A stretch of 7,598 bases of DNA. Source: an uncultured Collinsella sp. (GTDB taxonomy: Bacteria; Actinomycetota; Coriobacteriia; Coriobacteriales; Coriobacteriaceae). The position numbers and the translations under genes were made by a program. The stretch is taken from contig CAKUEZ010000092.1 of assembly GCA_934646965.1 (NCBI GenBank), positions 1 to 7,598 of the forward strand, read 5' to 3'. The first letter of the stretch is position 1, and the number at the start of each line of letters is the position of its first letter. Below, piece after piece: positions 1-5,266 of the stretch. The notes below the pieces were generated by a model. The model was not told the origin of the DNA and ran no database searches. It worked only from the letters and a program-made list of their open reading frames with translations.

Positions 1-492
1 GGGGCGGTCCTGAGCATCACCGACGACCGCGGTCGCACGCTCGCGGCCGATGACACGTGGGATGCGGAGGGCAAGGCTACCGTCACCACGGGCGAGGACG
101 GCCGCGTGACCGTCTCGGGCGTGGACTCGGGCAAGCTGGAGGTCCGCGAGCTCAAGGCGCCCAAGGGCTACACCGCCTTTGAGGGCACGCGCTCCGTGAC
201 AGTCAAGGCCGAGGGCCTGGACGTCGACCAGGTGGCCGCCGCCAAGCCCAAGCTCACCATCACCGCCGAGTCGCCCCTGCGCGCCGACAGCGCGGACGGG
301 TCGACGGGCAGCCTGGAGGCGTCGCTCATCAACACGCCCACCGGCACGCCCCCTAGCACTATCACCGGAGGCTTCATGCCCTCGACAGGCGATATGGCAA
401 TGTACGCCGCGGCCGCCGCAGCGGTCGCCGGAGCCGCACTCCTCGTGGTCGCGCTCCTGATCAAGCGGGGAGGCGGCAACCATGCAGAGTAA
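1..492 (+). CDS. Sortase-anchored pilin / surface protein, C-terminal part (5' end outside window)
   Basis: The reading frame is open from base 1, so the protein begins upstream and only its last 163 residues are visible. They contain most of a Cna-B/SpaA-like domain: strands around fragment residues 1-60, an E-box-like stretch VRELKAPKGY whose Glu is residue 50, and a closing strand SLEASLINTP whose Asn111 is a plausible isopeptide partner. Next comes a sorting signal: FMPSTGD (residues 125-131), an Ala/Leu/Val-rich membrane span (about 133-154) and a short tail beginning KR. By family knowledge, a sortase cuts between Thr and Gly and joins the protein to a pilus subunit or the cell wall. 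The motif has Met where Leu is usual. No terminator separates it from the next pilin gene, 108 bp downstream, so the two are probably cotranscribed. It could be a tip or ancillary pilin or a large adhesin; the missing N-terminus would decide. Confidence 0.85.
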   Translation, partial: GAVLSITDDRGRTLAADDTWDAEGKATVTTGEDGRVTVSGVDSGKLEVRELKAPKGYTAFEGTRSVTVKAEGLDVDQVAAAKPKLTITAESPLRADSADGSTGSLEASLINTPTGTPPSTITGGFMPSTGDMAMYAAAAAAVAGAALLVVALLIKRGGGNHAE

Positions 493-587
493 CCAATGGC
501 CCCACAGAGAGCGGGGCGAGACATAACCAAGCAAATGCTTAGACACAGACAGATGGTTTTAGATCAAATGGATTTCAAGCAGAAAGC

Positions 588-593
588 AGAGGA
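588..593 (+). promoter_or_regulatory. Ribosome binding site fixing the major pilin start
   Basis: AGAGGA lies 7 nt before ATG 601. This is well spaced and supports 601 as the start. The frame is also open from an ATG at 496, but that has no comparable site and would put 35 polar residues ahead of the signal peptide. Confidence 0.7.
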
Positions 594-600
594 AAAGAAG

Positions 601-2442
601 ATGAGTATGAGCAAGAACATCGCCCGCCTGGCAGTGACGGCCGGCCTCACGGCAGCGCTGAGCTTTGGTGGCGTGATGGCCCCGGTGACCATGGCGTTTG
701 CGGCGGATGCGGGCTCGACCGTGACGTTCGATGATACTGATTATGCAACGTCCACGACGTATAAGGGTATCCAGATCTTCAAGGCGACGGTTACCAAGAC
801 CGGCGAGAACACCACGGTAAGCGGGATTGAGTGGGCCGGTGCCGATGCGACTGCGCAGCAGGCGATTCAGAACGCTGTTGTTGAGGCGATTAAATCTAAA
901 GACAACAATTACAACAGCACGAACGCTCAGGATGCAGCTGAATTTCTGAACACGAATGCTGGCGTCTCGGGGACGTCCGAGCAGGTTAAAAACGATAATG
1001 TACTGAGTCTGATTGCCGCCAATCTTGAGAAGAGCACTGGGCTTGAGTGGAAGGAAACGCCGGCAAACAGTAATCAGCTTACCGGTCTCTCTGCTGGTTA
1101 CTGGCTGTTCCTCACCAAGGAGCCTGGTAAGCCTGGCGGAAAGTCTACTGACGCATTTACGGCTCCTGTGTATGCCGTGATTGACGGTACCGGCACAACA
1201 ACCGTTAAGCCCAAGAAGAGCATCCCCACGGTCGAGAAGAAGATCCTTGATGACGCGGATGCCTCCGGCGCCGACATCAAGGGCTCCGACAAATGGAAGG
1301 ACGTCGCCGACTCCCAGATCGGCCAGGAGGTCAACTACAAGCTCACCGGCACGATCGCCAGCAACTACGCCACTTACGATAGCTATGCCTACAAGTTTAC
1401 CGACAAGCTTTCGACGGGTCTGGATTATGTCAATGGCTCAGTCGAGGTATACGCCCTGAACAACAACGCCTACACCAAGATTAGCTTGAGTTCCTATACG
1501 GTTAAATTCCAGGATAAGAATCTTACCGTTGACTTTGCTGTTGACAACAACGGTAAAAAGGGTTTGAAGTCTGCCACTGCTGACGGTACTGGTACACTCA
1601 GCATTGATGCTAAGACCCAGATCGTTGTCTTCTACAAGGCCAAGCTTAACAAGGACGCTGTTATTGGCAACAACACCACGGAGAACACCGCGGGCGGCAA
1701 CCCCAACACCGTTAAGCTTGAGTACTCCAACAACCCGTATGGCGTTGGCACGGGTGAGACGATCGAGGACACCGTCGCCGACTTCGCATTCAAGCTCAAC
1801 CTCAAGAAGGTCGACCAGGGTACCGAGAAGGGCCTTGGGAATGCCGTCTTCACCATCCAGTCCGCGGACACGAATACCGAAAACCAGTATATTGCCTCGA
1901 CGGAGGGTACTGTTGATGGCGTCAGTGTCGTCGCGGGTCAGCTCGTGACCGTCACCAATACTGAAAACCTTCCCGAGTGTGTGAAGTTCACGTCCGACAA
2001 AGACGGCAAGATCACCGTCTCCGGCCTCGACGCCGGCTCCTACAAGGTGACCGAGGTCCAGACCCCCGACGCTGCCAAGTACCCCACCAAGGCCGCCCCC
2101 TTCACCTTCACCATCACCGCGACGTATGACAAAGACACGATGAAGGTGAAGACCCTTGAGGCAAAGGTGCCTGAGGCAGACGAGAAGCGCACCGACATCG
2201 CCTTCGGCAAGCTTGACGGTAATGCCGGCGACAATGCTCTTCATGGTACAGACAGCACCGGCACCAACGCCGCTGCCGGCGAGGTCACCATCAACGTCGG
2301 CAACACCAAGTCCGTCGGCCTCCCGCTGACCGGTCTCAACGGCGTGACCTTCACTTGGATCGCCGGTGGCGCGGTGCTGTGCATCGGCGTGGCGCACCTC
2401 ATCCGCAGCCGTAAGCAGGCTGAGGAGTTCGAGCAGGAGTAA
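601..2442 (+). CDS. Major pilin-like, isopeptide-forming LPxTG fimbrial protein
   Basis: A 613-residue surface protein with the full architecture of a Gram-positive sortase-assembled pilin. Residues 1-34 are a signal peptide, with basic K5/R9, a hydrophobic core and likely cleavage after AFA. Residues 36-200 form an N-terminal domain containing YKGIQIFKATV, a pattern common in such pilins. Lys-rich VKPKKSIPTVEKK (202-214) is the likely pilin-motif region, one Lys of which would be joined to the next subunit. About 238-390 resembles the fimbrial isopeptide D2 domain (GQEVNYKLTGTI, YKFTDKL, NTVKLEYSNNP). About 397-570 is a Cna-B-like domain starting FKLNLKKVD, with an E-box at 481-489 (Glu485) and a final strand VTINVGNTK whose Asn could bond to Lys402 or Lys403. 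LPLTG (574-578), a hydrophobic span and a charged tail complete the sorting signal. The upstream pilin fragment and the class C sortase at 5267 fit its role. Codon use is patchy: AT-richer in the N-terminal and D2 regions, GC-rich in conserved stretches. Confidence 0.92.
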   Translation: MSMSKNIARLAVTAGLTAALSFGGVMAPVTMAFAADAGSTVTFDDTDYATSTTYKGIQIFKATVTKTGENTTVSGIEWAGADATAQQAIQNAVVEAIKSKDNNYNSTNAQDAAEFLNTNAGVSGTSEQVKNDNVLSLIAANLEKSTGLEWKETPANSNQLTGLSAGYWLFLTKEPGKPGGKSTDAFTAPVYAVIDGTGTTTVKPKKSIPTVEKKILDDADASGADIKGSDKWKDVADSQIGQEVNYKLTGTIASNYATYDSYAYKFTDKLSTGLDYVNGSVEVYALNNNAYTKISLSSYTVKFQDKNLTVDFAVDNNGKKGLKSATADGTGTLSIDAKTQIVVFYKAKLNKDAVIGNNTTENTAGGNPNTVKLEYSNNPYGVGTGETIEDTVADFAFKLNLKKVDQGTEKGLGNAVFTIQSADTNTENQYIASTEGTVDGVSVVAGQLVTVTNTENLPECVKFTSDKDGKITVSGLDAGSYKVTEVQTPDAAKYPTKAAPFTFTITATYDKDTMKVKTLEAKVPEADEKRTDIAFGKLDGNAGDNALHGTDSTGTNAAAGEVTINVGNTKSVGLPLTGLNGVTFTWIAGGAVLCIGVAHLIRSRKQAEEFEQE

Positions 2443-2543
2443 CGCTCGCTCACCCATCCCTTTGGCAGGTGGGATGTGATGGCCATGAGACTTGCGGACA
2501 CTTTTCTCGTCCATTGACGTTCTTGCTTTGCCATTTTCTTTTC

Positions 2544-2582
2544 GGGGCAGACTCCGCGCTGGAGTTTGCCCCGTTCTTTTTG
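2544..2582 (+). terminator. Rho-independent terminator of the pilin operon
   Basis: A 12-bp stem has left arm GGGGCAGACTCC (2544-2555), a 5-nt loop and right arm GGAGTTTGCCCC (2561-2572). There is one G-U wobble and no mismatch. CGTTCTTTTT follows directly. It lies about 100 bp after the pilin stop, which separates the pilins from the genes downstream. Confidence 0.9.
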
Positions 2583-2623
2583 GACAACACAGGCAGCCTC
2601 CACCGTCCGGTGCGGACTCATCC

Positions 2624-2725
2624 GTCATCGCGTTTTTTGACTCGTATGAGGTTCGGTTTAAGGTCCGTAGGCGCACGCGCGGTGCGGACGGTAGAAGGCA
2701 TTTGCGCCGCAACAAGCGCAAATAA
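2624..2725 (+). pseudogene. 5'-truncated copy of the small basic membrane peptide gene
   Basis: Translating from 2624 gives VIAFFDSYEVRFKVRRR and then a basic tail to a TAA at 2723-2725. This matches residues 18-49 of the intact gene at 3054-3203. The first 17 codons, including the start and most of the hydrophobic segment, are missing. No Shine-Dalgarno site or ATG in this frame lies close upstream. The only in-frame upstream start (TTG 2492) would have to be read through the pilin terminator. The tail differs from the intact copy by a few substitutions and one extra codon, so the frame is kept. It is probably a remnant, though a short fused product cannot be excluded. Confidence 0.7.
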
Positions 2726-2726
2726 G

Positions 2727-2755
2727 AATGCCCGGGGTTCGGAGCCCGGGCATTT
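2727..2755 (+). terminator. Hairpin after truncated small gene (terminator-like)
   Basis: A perfect 10-bp stem, AATGCCCGGG (2727-2736) with CCCGGGCATT (2745-2754), has an 8-nt loop and starts 1 nt after the stop codon. Only a short T run follows (TTTAAC), so it is a weak intrinsic terminator by U-tract. The equivalent hairpin in copy B has different but still paired bases. Confidence 0.65.
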
Positions 2756-2764
2756 AACAACGTC

Positions 2765-2854
2765 GGAAACTGGTCGCCCGCGCTCTCGTTCATTTACGCG
2801 GGGTGCGTCGTTTCCTGTAGCTATTGTATCCCGAATCGCTCCGCCGATTCGGGA
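2765..2854 (+). other. Two conserved hairpins downstream of copy A
   Basis: Two hairpins follow the terminator-like stem. The first is long: GGAAAC (2765-2770) pairs with GTTTCC (2810-2815), and inside it CCCGCG (2777-2782) pairs with CGCGGG (2797-2802) around a 14-nt loop. The second is TCCCGAATCG (2829-2838) with CGATTCGGGA (2845-2854) around 6 nt. Both recur in copy B at 3240-3332. They may be folded RNA, a DNA-level palindrome or a second terminator; the sequence alone does not decide. Confidence 0.6.
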
Positions 2855-2874
2855 CATTTTGAAAACTCAAACAC

Positions 2875-3053
2875 GTCGGGCAAACCCGGACAATGCTGCC
2901 AGGCTCCGCTGCTCGAAGGATCGTGTGTGTAACCATCGAACAAATGTTTGTCAAAATCGCGTTCACCAGGCGCAAGCGCGTGCGCTCGCAGTAAAATGGC
3001 CTTGCGACGCATCCCGTGCGCGGGCGGCCGACGACTCGATCGGAGGTCCCCAA
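2875..3053 (+). other. Spacer ahead of the small gene; no gene seen
   Basis: This is the leader of the intact small gene and has no counterpart before copy A. I see no tRNA, no ORF with a credible start and no repeat in it. TAAAAT at 2992-2997 could be a -10 element about 57 bp before the ATG, but no good -35 lies 16-18 bp upstream. GGAGG at 3042-3046 is a strong ribosome binding site 7 nt before ATG 3054. Confidence 0.45.
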
Positions 3054-3203
3054 ATGCTGAAATTCCTTAACGCGCTCGCTGCCCTCGCGGCGGTGGGCAC
3101 GTTCGTCATCGCGTTTTTTGACTCGTATGAGGTTCGGTTTAAGGTCCGTAGGCGCACGCGCGGTGCGGACGGTTCTCGGCGTTTGCGCCGCAAGCGCAAA
3201 TAA
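3054..3203 (+). CDS. Small membrane peptide with arginine-rich tail (49 aa, unknown function)
   Basis: ATG 3054 sits 7 nt after a perfect GGAGG, the clearest start signal in this stretch. The 49-residue product has a hydrophobic segment at about residues 5-22 (LNALAALAAVGTFVIAFF), a short polar link DSYEV, and a C-terminal third packed with Arg and Lys (KVRRRTRGADG, then RRLRRKRK at the end). By the positive-inside rule it would be a single-span membrane peptide with its tail in the cytoplasm. I do not recognise a named family. Hydrophobic span plus basic tail is a shape shared by type I toxin peptides and by small membrane regulators, but nothing here proves either. A truncated copy lies 481 bp upstream, and the gene ends 1 nt before a hairpin. 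It is separated from the pilins by a terminator, so it is probably transcribed alone. Confidence 0.7.
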   Translation: MLKFLNALAALAAVGTFVIAFFDSYEVRFKVRRRTRGADGSRRLRRKRK

Positions 3204-3204
3204 G

Positions 3205-3233
3205 AACGGCCGGGGCTGCAGCCCGGCCGTTTA
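3205..3233 (+). terminator. Terminator-like hairpin of the small gene
   Basis: A perfect 10-bp stem, AACGGCCGGG (3205-3214) with CCCGGCCGTT (3222-3231), has a 7-nt loop and begins 1 nt after the TAA. A short T run follows (TTTAAAA). Compared with copy A, two base pairs have changed on both arms, which keeps the pairing. Confidence 0.75.
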
Positions 3234-3239
3234 AAACGT

Positions 3240-3332
3240 TAGAAAACTAGGCCGCCCGCGCTCCTTAACACTTACGCGGGATGCGTCGTTTTCTACAGAC
3301 ATTCTATCCCGAATCGCCCCGCCGATTCGGGA
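3240..3332 (+). other. Two conserved hairpins downstream of the small gene
   Basis: TAGAAAAC (3240-3247) pairs with GTTTTCTA (3288-3295), enclosing CCCGCG (3255-3260) paired with CGCGGG (3275-3280) around a 14-nt loop. The second hairpin is TCCCGAATCG (3307-3316) with CGATTCGGGA (3323-3332). The outer stem is longer than in copy A (8 rather than 6 bp) and carries one compensatory pair change. The function is not known. Confidence 0.6.
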
Positions 3333-3395
3333 CATTTTGAAAACTCAAATACGGGCCCATACCTGATAGAAATCACATCATTTCCGAAAATTATG

Positions 3396-3401
3396 TATAA
3401 T
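3396..3401 (+). promoter_or_regulatory. Likely -10 element of the AbiE-like operon
   Basis: A perfect TATAAT lies about 30 bp before the first gene in an unusually AT-rich stretch (about 3360-3412). A -35 at the expected distance is poor: TCACAT at 3373-3378 is the nearest candidate. This could mean the promoter is weak or activator-dependent. Confidence 0.55.
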
Positions 3402-3418
3402 TCCAATATCAACTGGAA
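3401..3418 (+). promoter_or_regulatory. Candidate operator: inverted repeat at the transcription start
   Basis: TTCCA (3401-3405) and TGGAA (3414-3418) form an inverted repeat with an 8-bp spacer, starting on the last base of the -10 box and covering the expected start site. This is where a repressor such as the winged-helix protein encoded next could bind to control its own operon. The half-sites are short, so chance is possible. Confidence 0.35.
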
Positions 3419-3431
3419 CTAAGCGAAAAAG

Positions 3432-4400
3432 ATGGAAATGAACGAAGCGCTTACCTACTTACAAGAAGCACTGGGCCTCTCCGCCAAGGCTAAAACTTGG
3501 CCTGGATCCGCACACTTGCCGCTGCATCTGCGGTCGATTGAGGTTCGCGCCGTTGACGCAAATGGTTTTTCTTTTTTGCTTGCAAGCTTGCCTACTGGCG
3601 TCGGGCTTCCCGAGGCCAAAAGGGTCTATAGCCAGCTAACCTTGCGTTCGGAGGCTCCTGTTGTCATTTCGTTCCCTGATGCCGATGCGCGCCAGCGCAA
3701 GGCATTGGTCGCGCAAGGGATTCCCTTTGTTTGCCCCGGTAGACAGGCTTTTCTTCCATTTATGGGCGCTGCCTATACGGAGAGACGCGGTGCCCGGTTT
3801 CATAATCGCGCGACCAAGATGTCACCCAACGCGCAGGCTGCCGCAATCTGGGGAGCAGGTCAGGAGTCATATCATCCCGATGACCTTTGTCGTGCGCTCG
3901 GGATTTCGGCAAGCCGTGCGAGCGAGGCCATAACCGAGCTTGTAGACAGGGGGCTCGCAAGGCGCGAGCGGCGCGAACGGCGTGTCATTGTGTTACCCGT
4001 GGTCGTGGATCTTCTGCTCAGTGAGCACATTGCAGAGCTTTCCTCGCCTGTCTCGAAGGTTATTTTTGCAAGGAAGGCACCACAGATCGATCGCCTTGCT
4101 GACGCTGGGGAGACGGCGCTCGCTGCGCGTTCGATGCTCGCTGCGTCGGGCGTGGAGCAAAAGGCTGTCTTAAGAAGTGCATGGCGTGAGCTGCGTGACC
4201 TTGAAGTCGCAGACGGGGAACTGCCGGATAACGAAACGGCGATGATCCAAGTGTGGCGCTATGCGCCCGTGTTTGCCGACTCCTCCCGTATCGACGACAT
4301 TTCACTTGCGCTATCTTTGGCGGCAATCGACGATGAACGAATTCAGCTCGAAGTCGATCGCATGTTTGGAAAGGAATATCCATGGCAGGAAGCGCTGTAG
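3432..4400 (+). CDS. Winged-helix regulator-like protein, putative AbiEi-like antitoxin partner
   Basis: A 322-residue soluble protein with no signal peptide or membrane span. The N-terminal ~130 residues form an uncharacterised domain with a conserved-looking stretch IPFVCPGRQAFLPFMG (97-112). At about 147-185 lies a helix-turn-helix of MarR/winged-helix type (YHPDDLCRALGISASRASEAI, then LVDRGLARRERRERR), whose basic wing would touch DNA. The C-terminal ~130 residues are mostly helical and unassigned. Its last 19 bp overlap the nucleotidyltransferase gene, so the two are cotranscribed and probably translationally coupled. In AbiE systems the first gene encodes a winged-helix antitoxin that also represses the operon; this protein would be the counterpart. 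However, here the HTH is central, whereas AbiEi proteins carry it at the N-terminus. The Shine-Dalgarno site is poor (AAGCGAAAAAG), and ATG 3438 is an alternative start. Pairing is inferred from context. Confidence 0.75.
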   Translation: MEMNEALTYLQEALGLSAKAKTWPGSAHLPLHLRSIEVRAVDANGFSFLLASLPTGVGLPEAKRVYSQLTLRSEAPVVISFPDADARQRKALVAQGIPFVCPGRQAFLPFMGAAYTERRGARFHNRATKMSPNAQAAAIWGAGQESYHPDDLCRALGISASRASEAITELVDRGLARRERRERRVIVLPVVVDLLLSEHIAELSSPVSKVIFARKAPQIDRLADAGETALAARSMLAASGVEQKAVLRSAWRELRDLEVADGELPDNETAMIQVWRYAPVFADSSRIDDISLALSLAAIDDERIQLEVDRMFGKEYPWQEAL

Positions 4401-5155
4401 AAGGTCTCCAAGAATTTCGGCAGCATATGCAGGAAGCTGAAGGGTCGTATGCCCTTATCGGCGGCACAGCATGCGACATTTTGCTCGCGGAGGCGGGACT
4501 TTCGTTTAGGGCGACCCACGATTTTGATGTGGTCATTGTCGCCGATGACCGGTTGCCTCAGACGGCCGAAGCCATATGGACCTTGGTGCGTGATGGCGGC
4601 TACCGCTGCGGCTGGGGTGAAAGCGAAGCCTCGTGTTTTTATCGGTTTACGGAACCAAAGAGGCCGGGTTATCCCCATATGATCGAGCTCTTCGCGAAGT
4701 GCCCCGACTTTCTAAAGGCTCGTGAGGGAGTCGATGTGACGCCAATTCACGTTGATGAAAACATAAGCAGTCTTTCGGCTATTTTGCTGGACGATGCCTA
4801 CTACAGCTTGTTTCTTCAGGGAATTCGGACAGTAGACGGTGTTTCGGTCCTGGATACGGAATACATTGTCCCGTTCAAAGCGAAGGCGTATCTCGACCTA
4901 AAAGCTAGAAGGGAGGCCGGGGAGAACGTTGACTCGAGGAAGGTCAAAAAGCATAAACGCGATGCGCTGAGGCTTGCTCAGCTGCTTGGCGAGTCGGAAG
5001 GTGTCGATCTGGGCGGAGAACTGAAGGACGATATGCTTGCGTTTGTTAAAGATTGCGAGGTGGGCGACGTCAATCTGAAACAGATCGGGGTTGCGGGCGT
5101 AACGATGGCGCAGTTGCTCGAGACGATGAAAGCAACATATGGCTTGATTGGTTGA
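4382..5155 (+). CDS. AbiEii-like nucleotidyltransferase, putative toxin of a type IV TA pair
   Basis: A 257-residue protein with the signature of the DNA polymerase beta-like nucleotidyltransferases that include AbiEii. LIGGTACDILL (25-35) carries the Gly-Gly motif, and RATHDFDVVIV (43-53) carries Asp47 and Asp49, the expected metal-binding pair. Further on, FKAKAYLDL (165-173) and DSRKVKKHKRDALRL (184-198) match the Lys- and Asp-containing motifs of the same group. AbiEii-type enzymes use NTPs and some modify tRNA, blocking growth. The substrate here cannot be read from the sequence. The start at 4382 has a good site (AAGGA, 6 nt away) inside the end of the upstream gene, with a 19-bp overlap. 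All catalytic residues I can identify are present, so it looks active. It could instead be a housekeeping or antibiotic-modifying nucleotidyltransferase, but pairing with a DNA-binding protein favours toxin-antitoxin or phage defence. Confidence 0.82.
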   Translation: MAGSAVEGLQEFRQHMQEAEGSYALIGGTACDILLAEAGLSFRATHDFDVVIVADDRLPQTAEAIWTLVRDGGYRCGWGESEASCFYRFTEPKRPGYPHMIELFAKCPDFLKAREGVDVTPIHVDENISSLSAILLDDAYYSLFLQGIRTVDGVSVLDTEYIVPFKAKAYLDLKARREAGENVDSRKVKKHKRDALRLAQLLGESEGVDLGGELKDDMLAFVKDCEVGDVNLKQIGVAGVTMAQLLETMKATYGLIG

Positions 5156-5171
5156 GTGGGGTTACGTGGCC

Positions 5172-5200
5172 CGAACGGTGCAGCCTAGCTGCGTTGTCCG
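5172..5200 (+). other. Imperfect hairpin after the AbiE-like operon
   Basis: Thirteen paired positions (5172-5184 with 5188-5200) with one A-C mismatch and three G-U wobbles close on a 3-nt loop. The G-U pairs are available only in RNA from the + strand. There is no T run after it, so it is not a classical terminator. It might end the upstream transcript or lie in the sortase leader. Confidence 0.3.
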
Positions 5201-5250
5201 GCGCATGAGCTCGCTAATCGGCTATTATTTGTTTAGACAACCTGAGCTGT

Positions 5251-5257
5251 AAAGGAG
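5251..5257 (+). promoter_or_regulatory. Ribosome binding site of the sortase gene
   Basis: AAAGGAG stands 9 nt before ATG 5267 and supports that start over the in-frame ATG at 5288. Confidence 0.75.
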
Positions 5258-5266
5258 TGACCGGCG

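Larger units (their letters stand above)
2623..2874 (+). repeat. Direct repeat copy A (~250 bp), 5'-truncated small gene plus hairpins
   Basis: First copy of an imperfect direct repeat whose partner is 3104-3352, offset by about 481 bp. Bases 2623-2692 are identical to 3104-3173 (70 nt). The remainder has scattered substitutions and small indels and ends with GACATTTTGAAAACTCAAA in both copies. It carries the last 32 codons of the small gene, a terminator-like hairpin, a long two-part stem and a final hairpin. Homology to copy B stops abruptly at its left edge, about 40 bp after the pilin terminator. Confidence 0.9.
3104..3352 (+). repeat. Direct repeat copy B (~250 bp)
   Basis: Second copy of the direct repeat, partner of 2623-2874. 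It begins inside codon 17 of the intact small gene and runs through its stop, the terminator-like hairpin, the two-part stem and the final hairpin. The first 70 bp are identical to copy A, while the noncoding part has diverged more, mainly in loops and by paired changes in stems. Confidence 0.9.

Noticed and set aside
499..517. GCCCC/GGGGC hairpin between the two pilin genes
   Set aside because: The stem is only 5 bp with no T run, so it is easily due to chance in GC-rich DNA.
496..600. N-terminal extension of the major pilin from ATG 496
   Set aside because: It would put 35 polar residues before a clear signal peptide; ATG 601 has a well-spaced AGAGGA site.
1438..2793. 451-codon open frame on the - strand
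   Set aside because: It is antisense to the pilin, runs across its terminator, and has no recognisable domain or ribosome binding site; it follows from GC-rich codon structure.
2469..3053. Long open frame leading into the small basic peptide
   Set aside because: It is in frame with the 49-residue gene but passes through the pilin terminator and copy A in the wrong frame; the GGAGG site fixes the start at 3054.
2623..3352. CRISPR array
   Set aside because: There are only two long, imperfect copies containing coding sequence, with no short regular repeats and spacers.
5194..5228. TTGTCC and TATTAT as a sortase promoter
   Set aside because: The spacing is 23 bp, too long for a standard promoter, and no better -35 was found.
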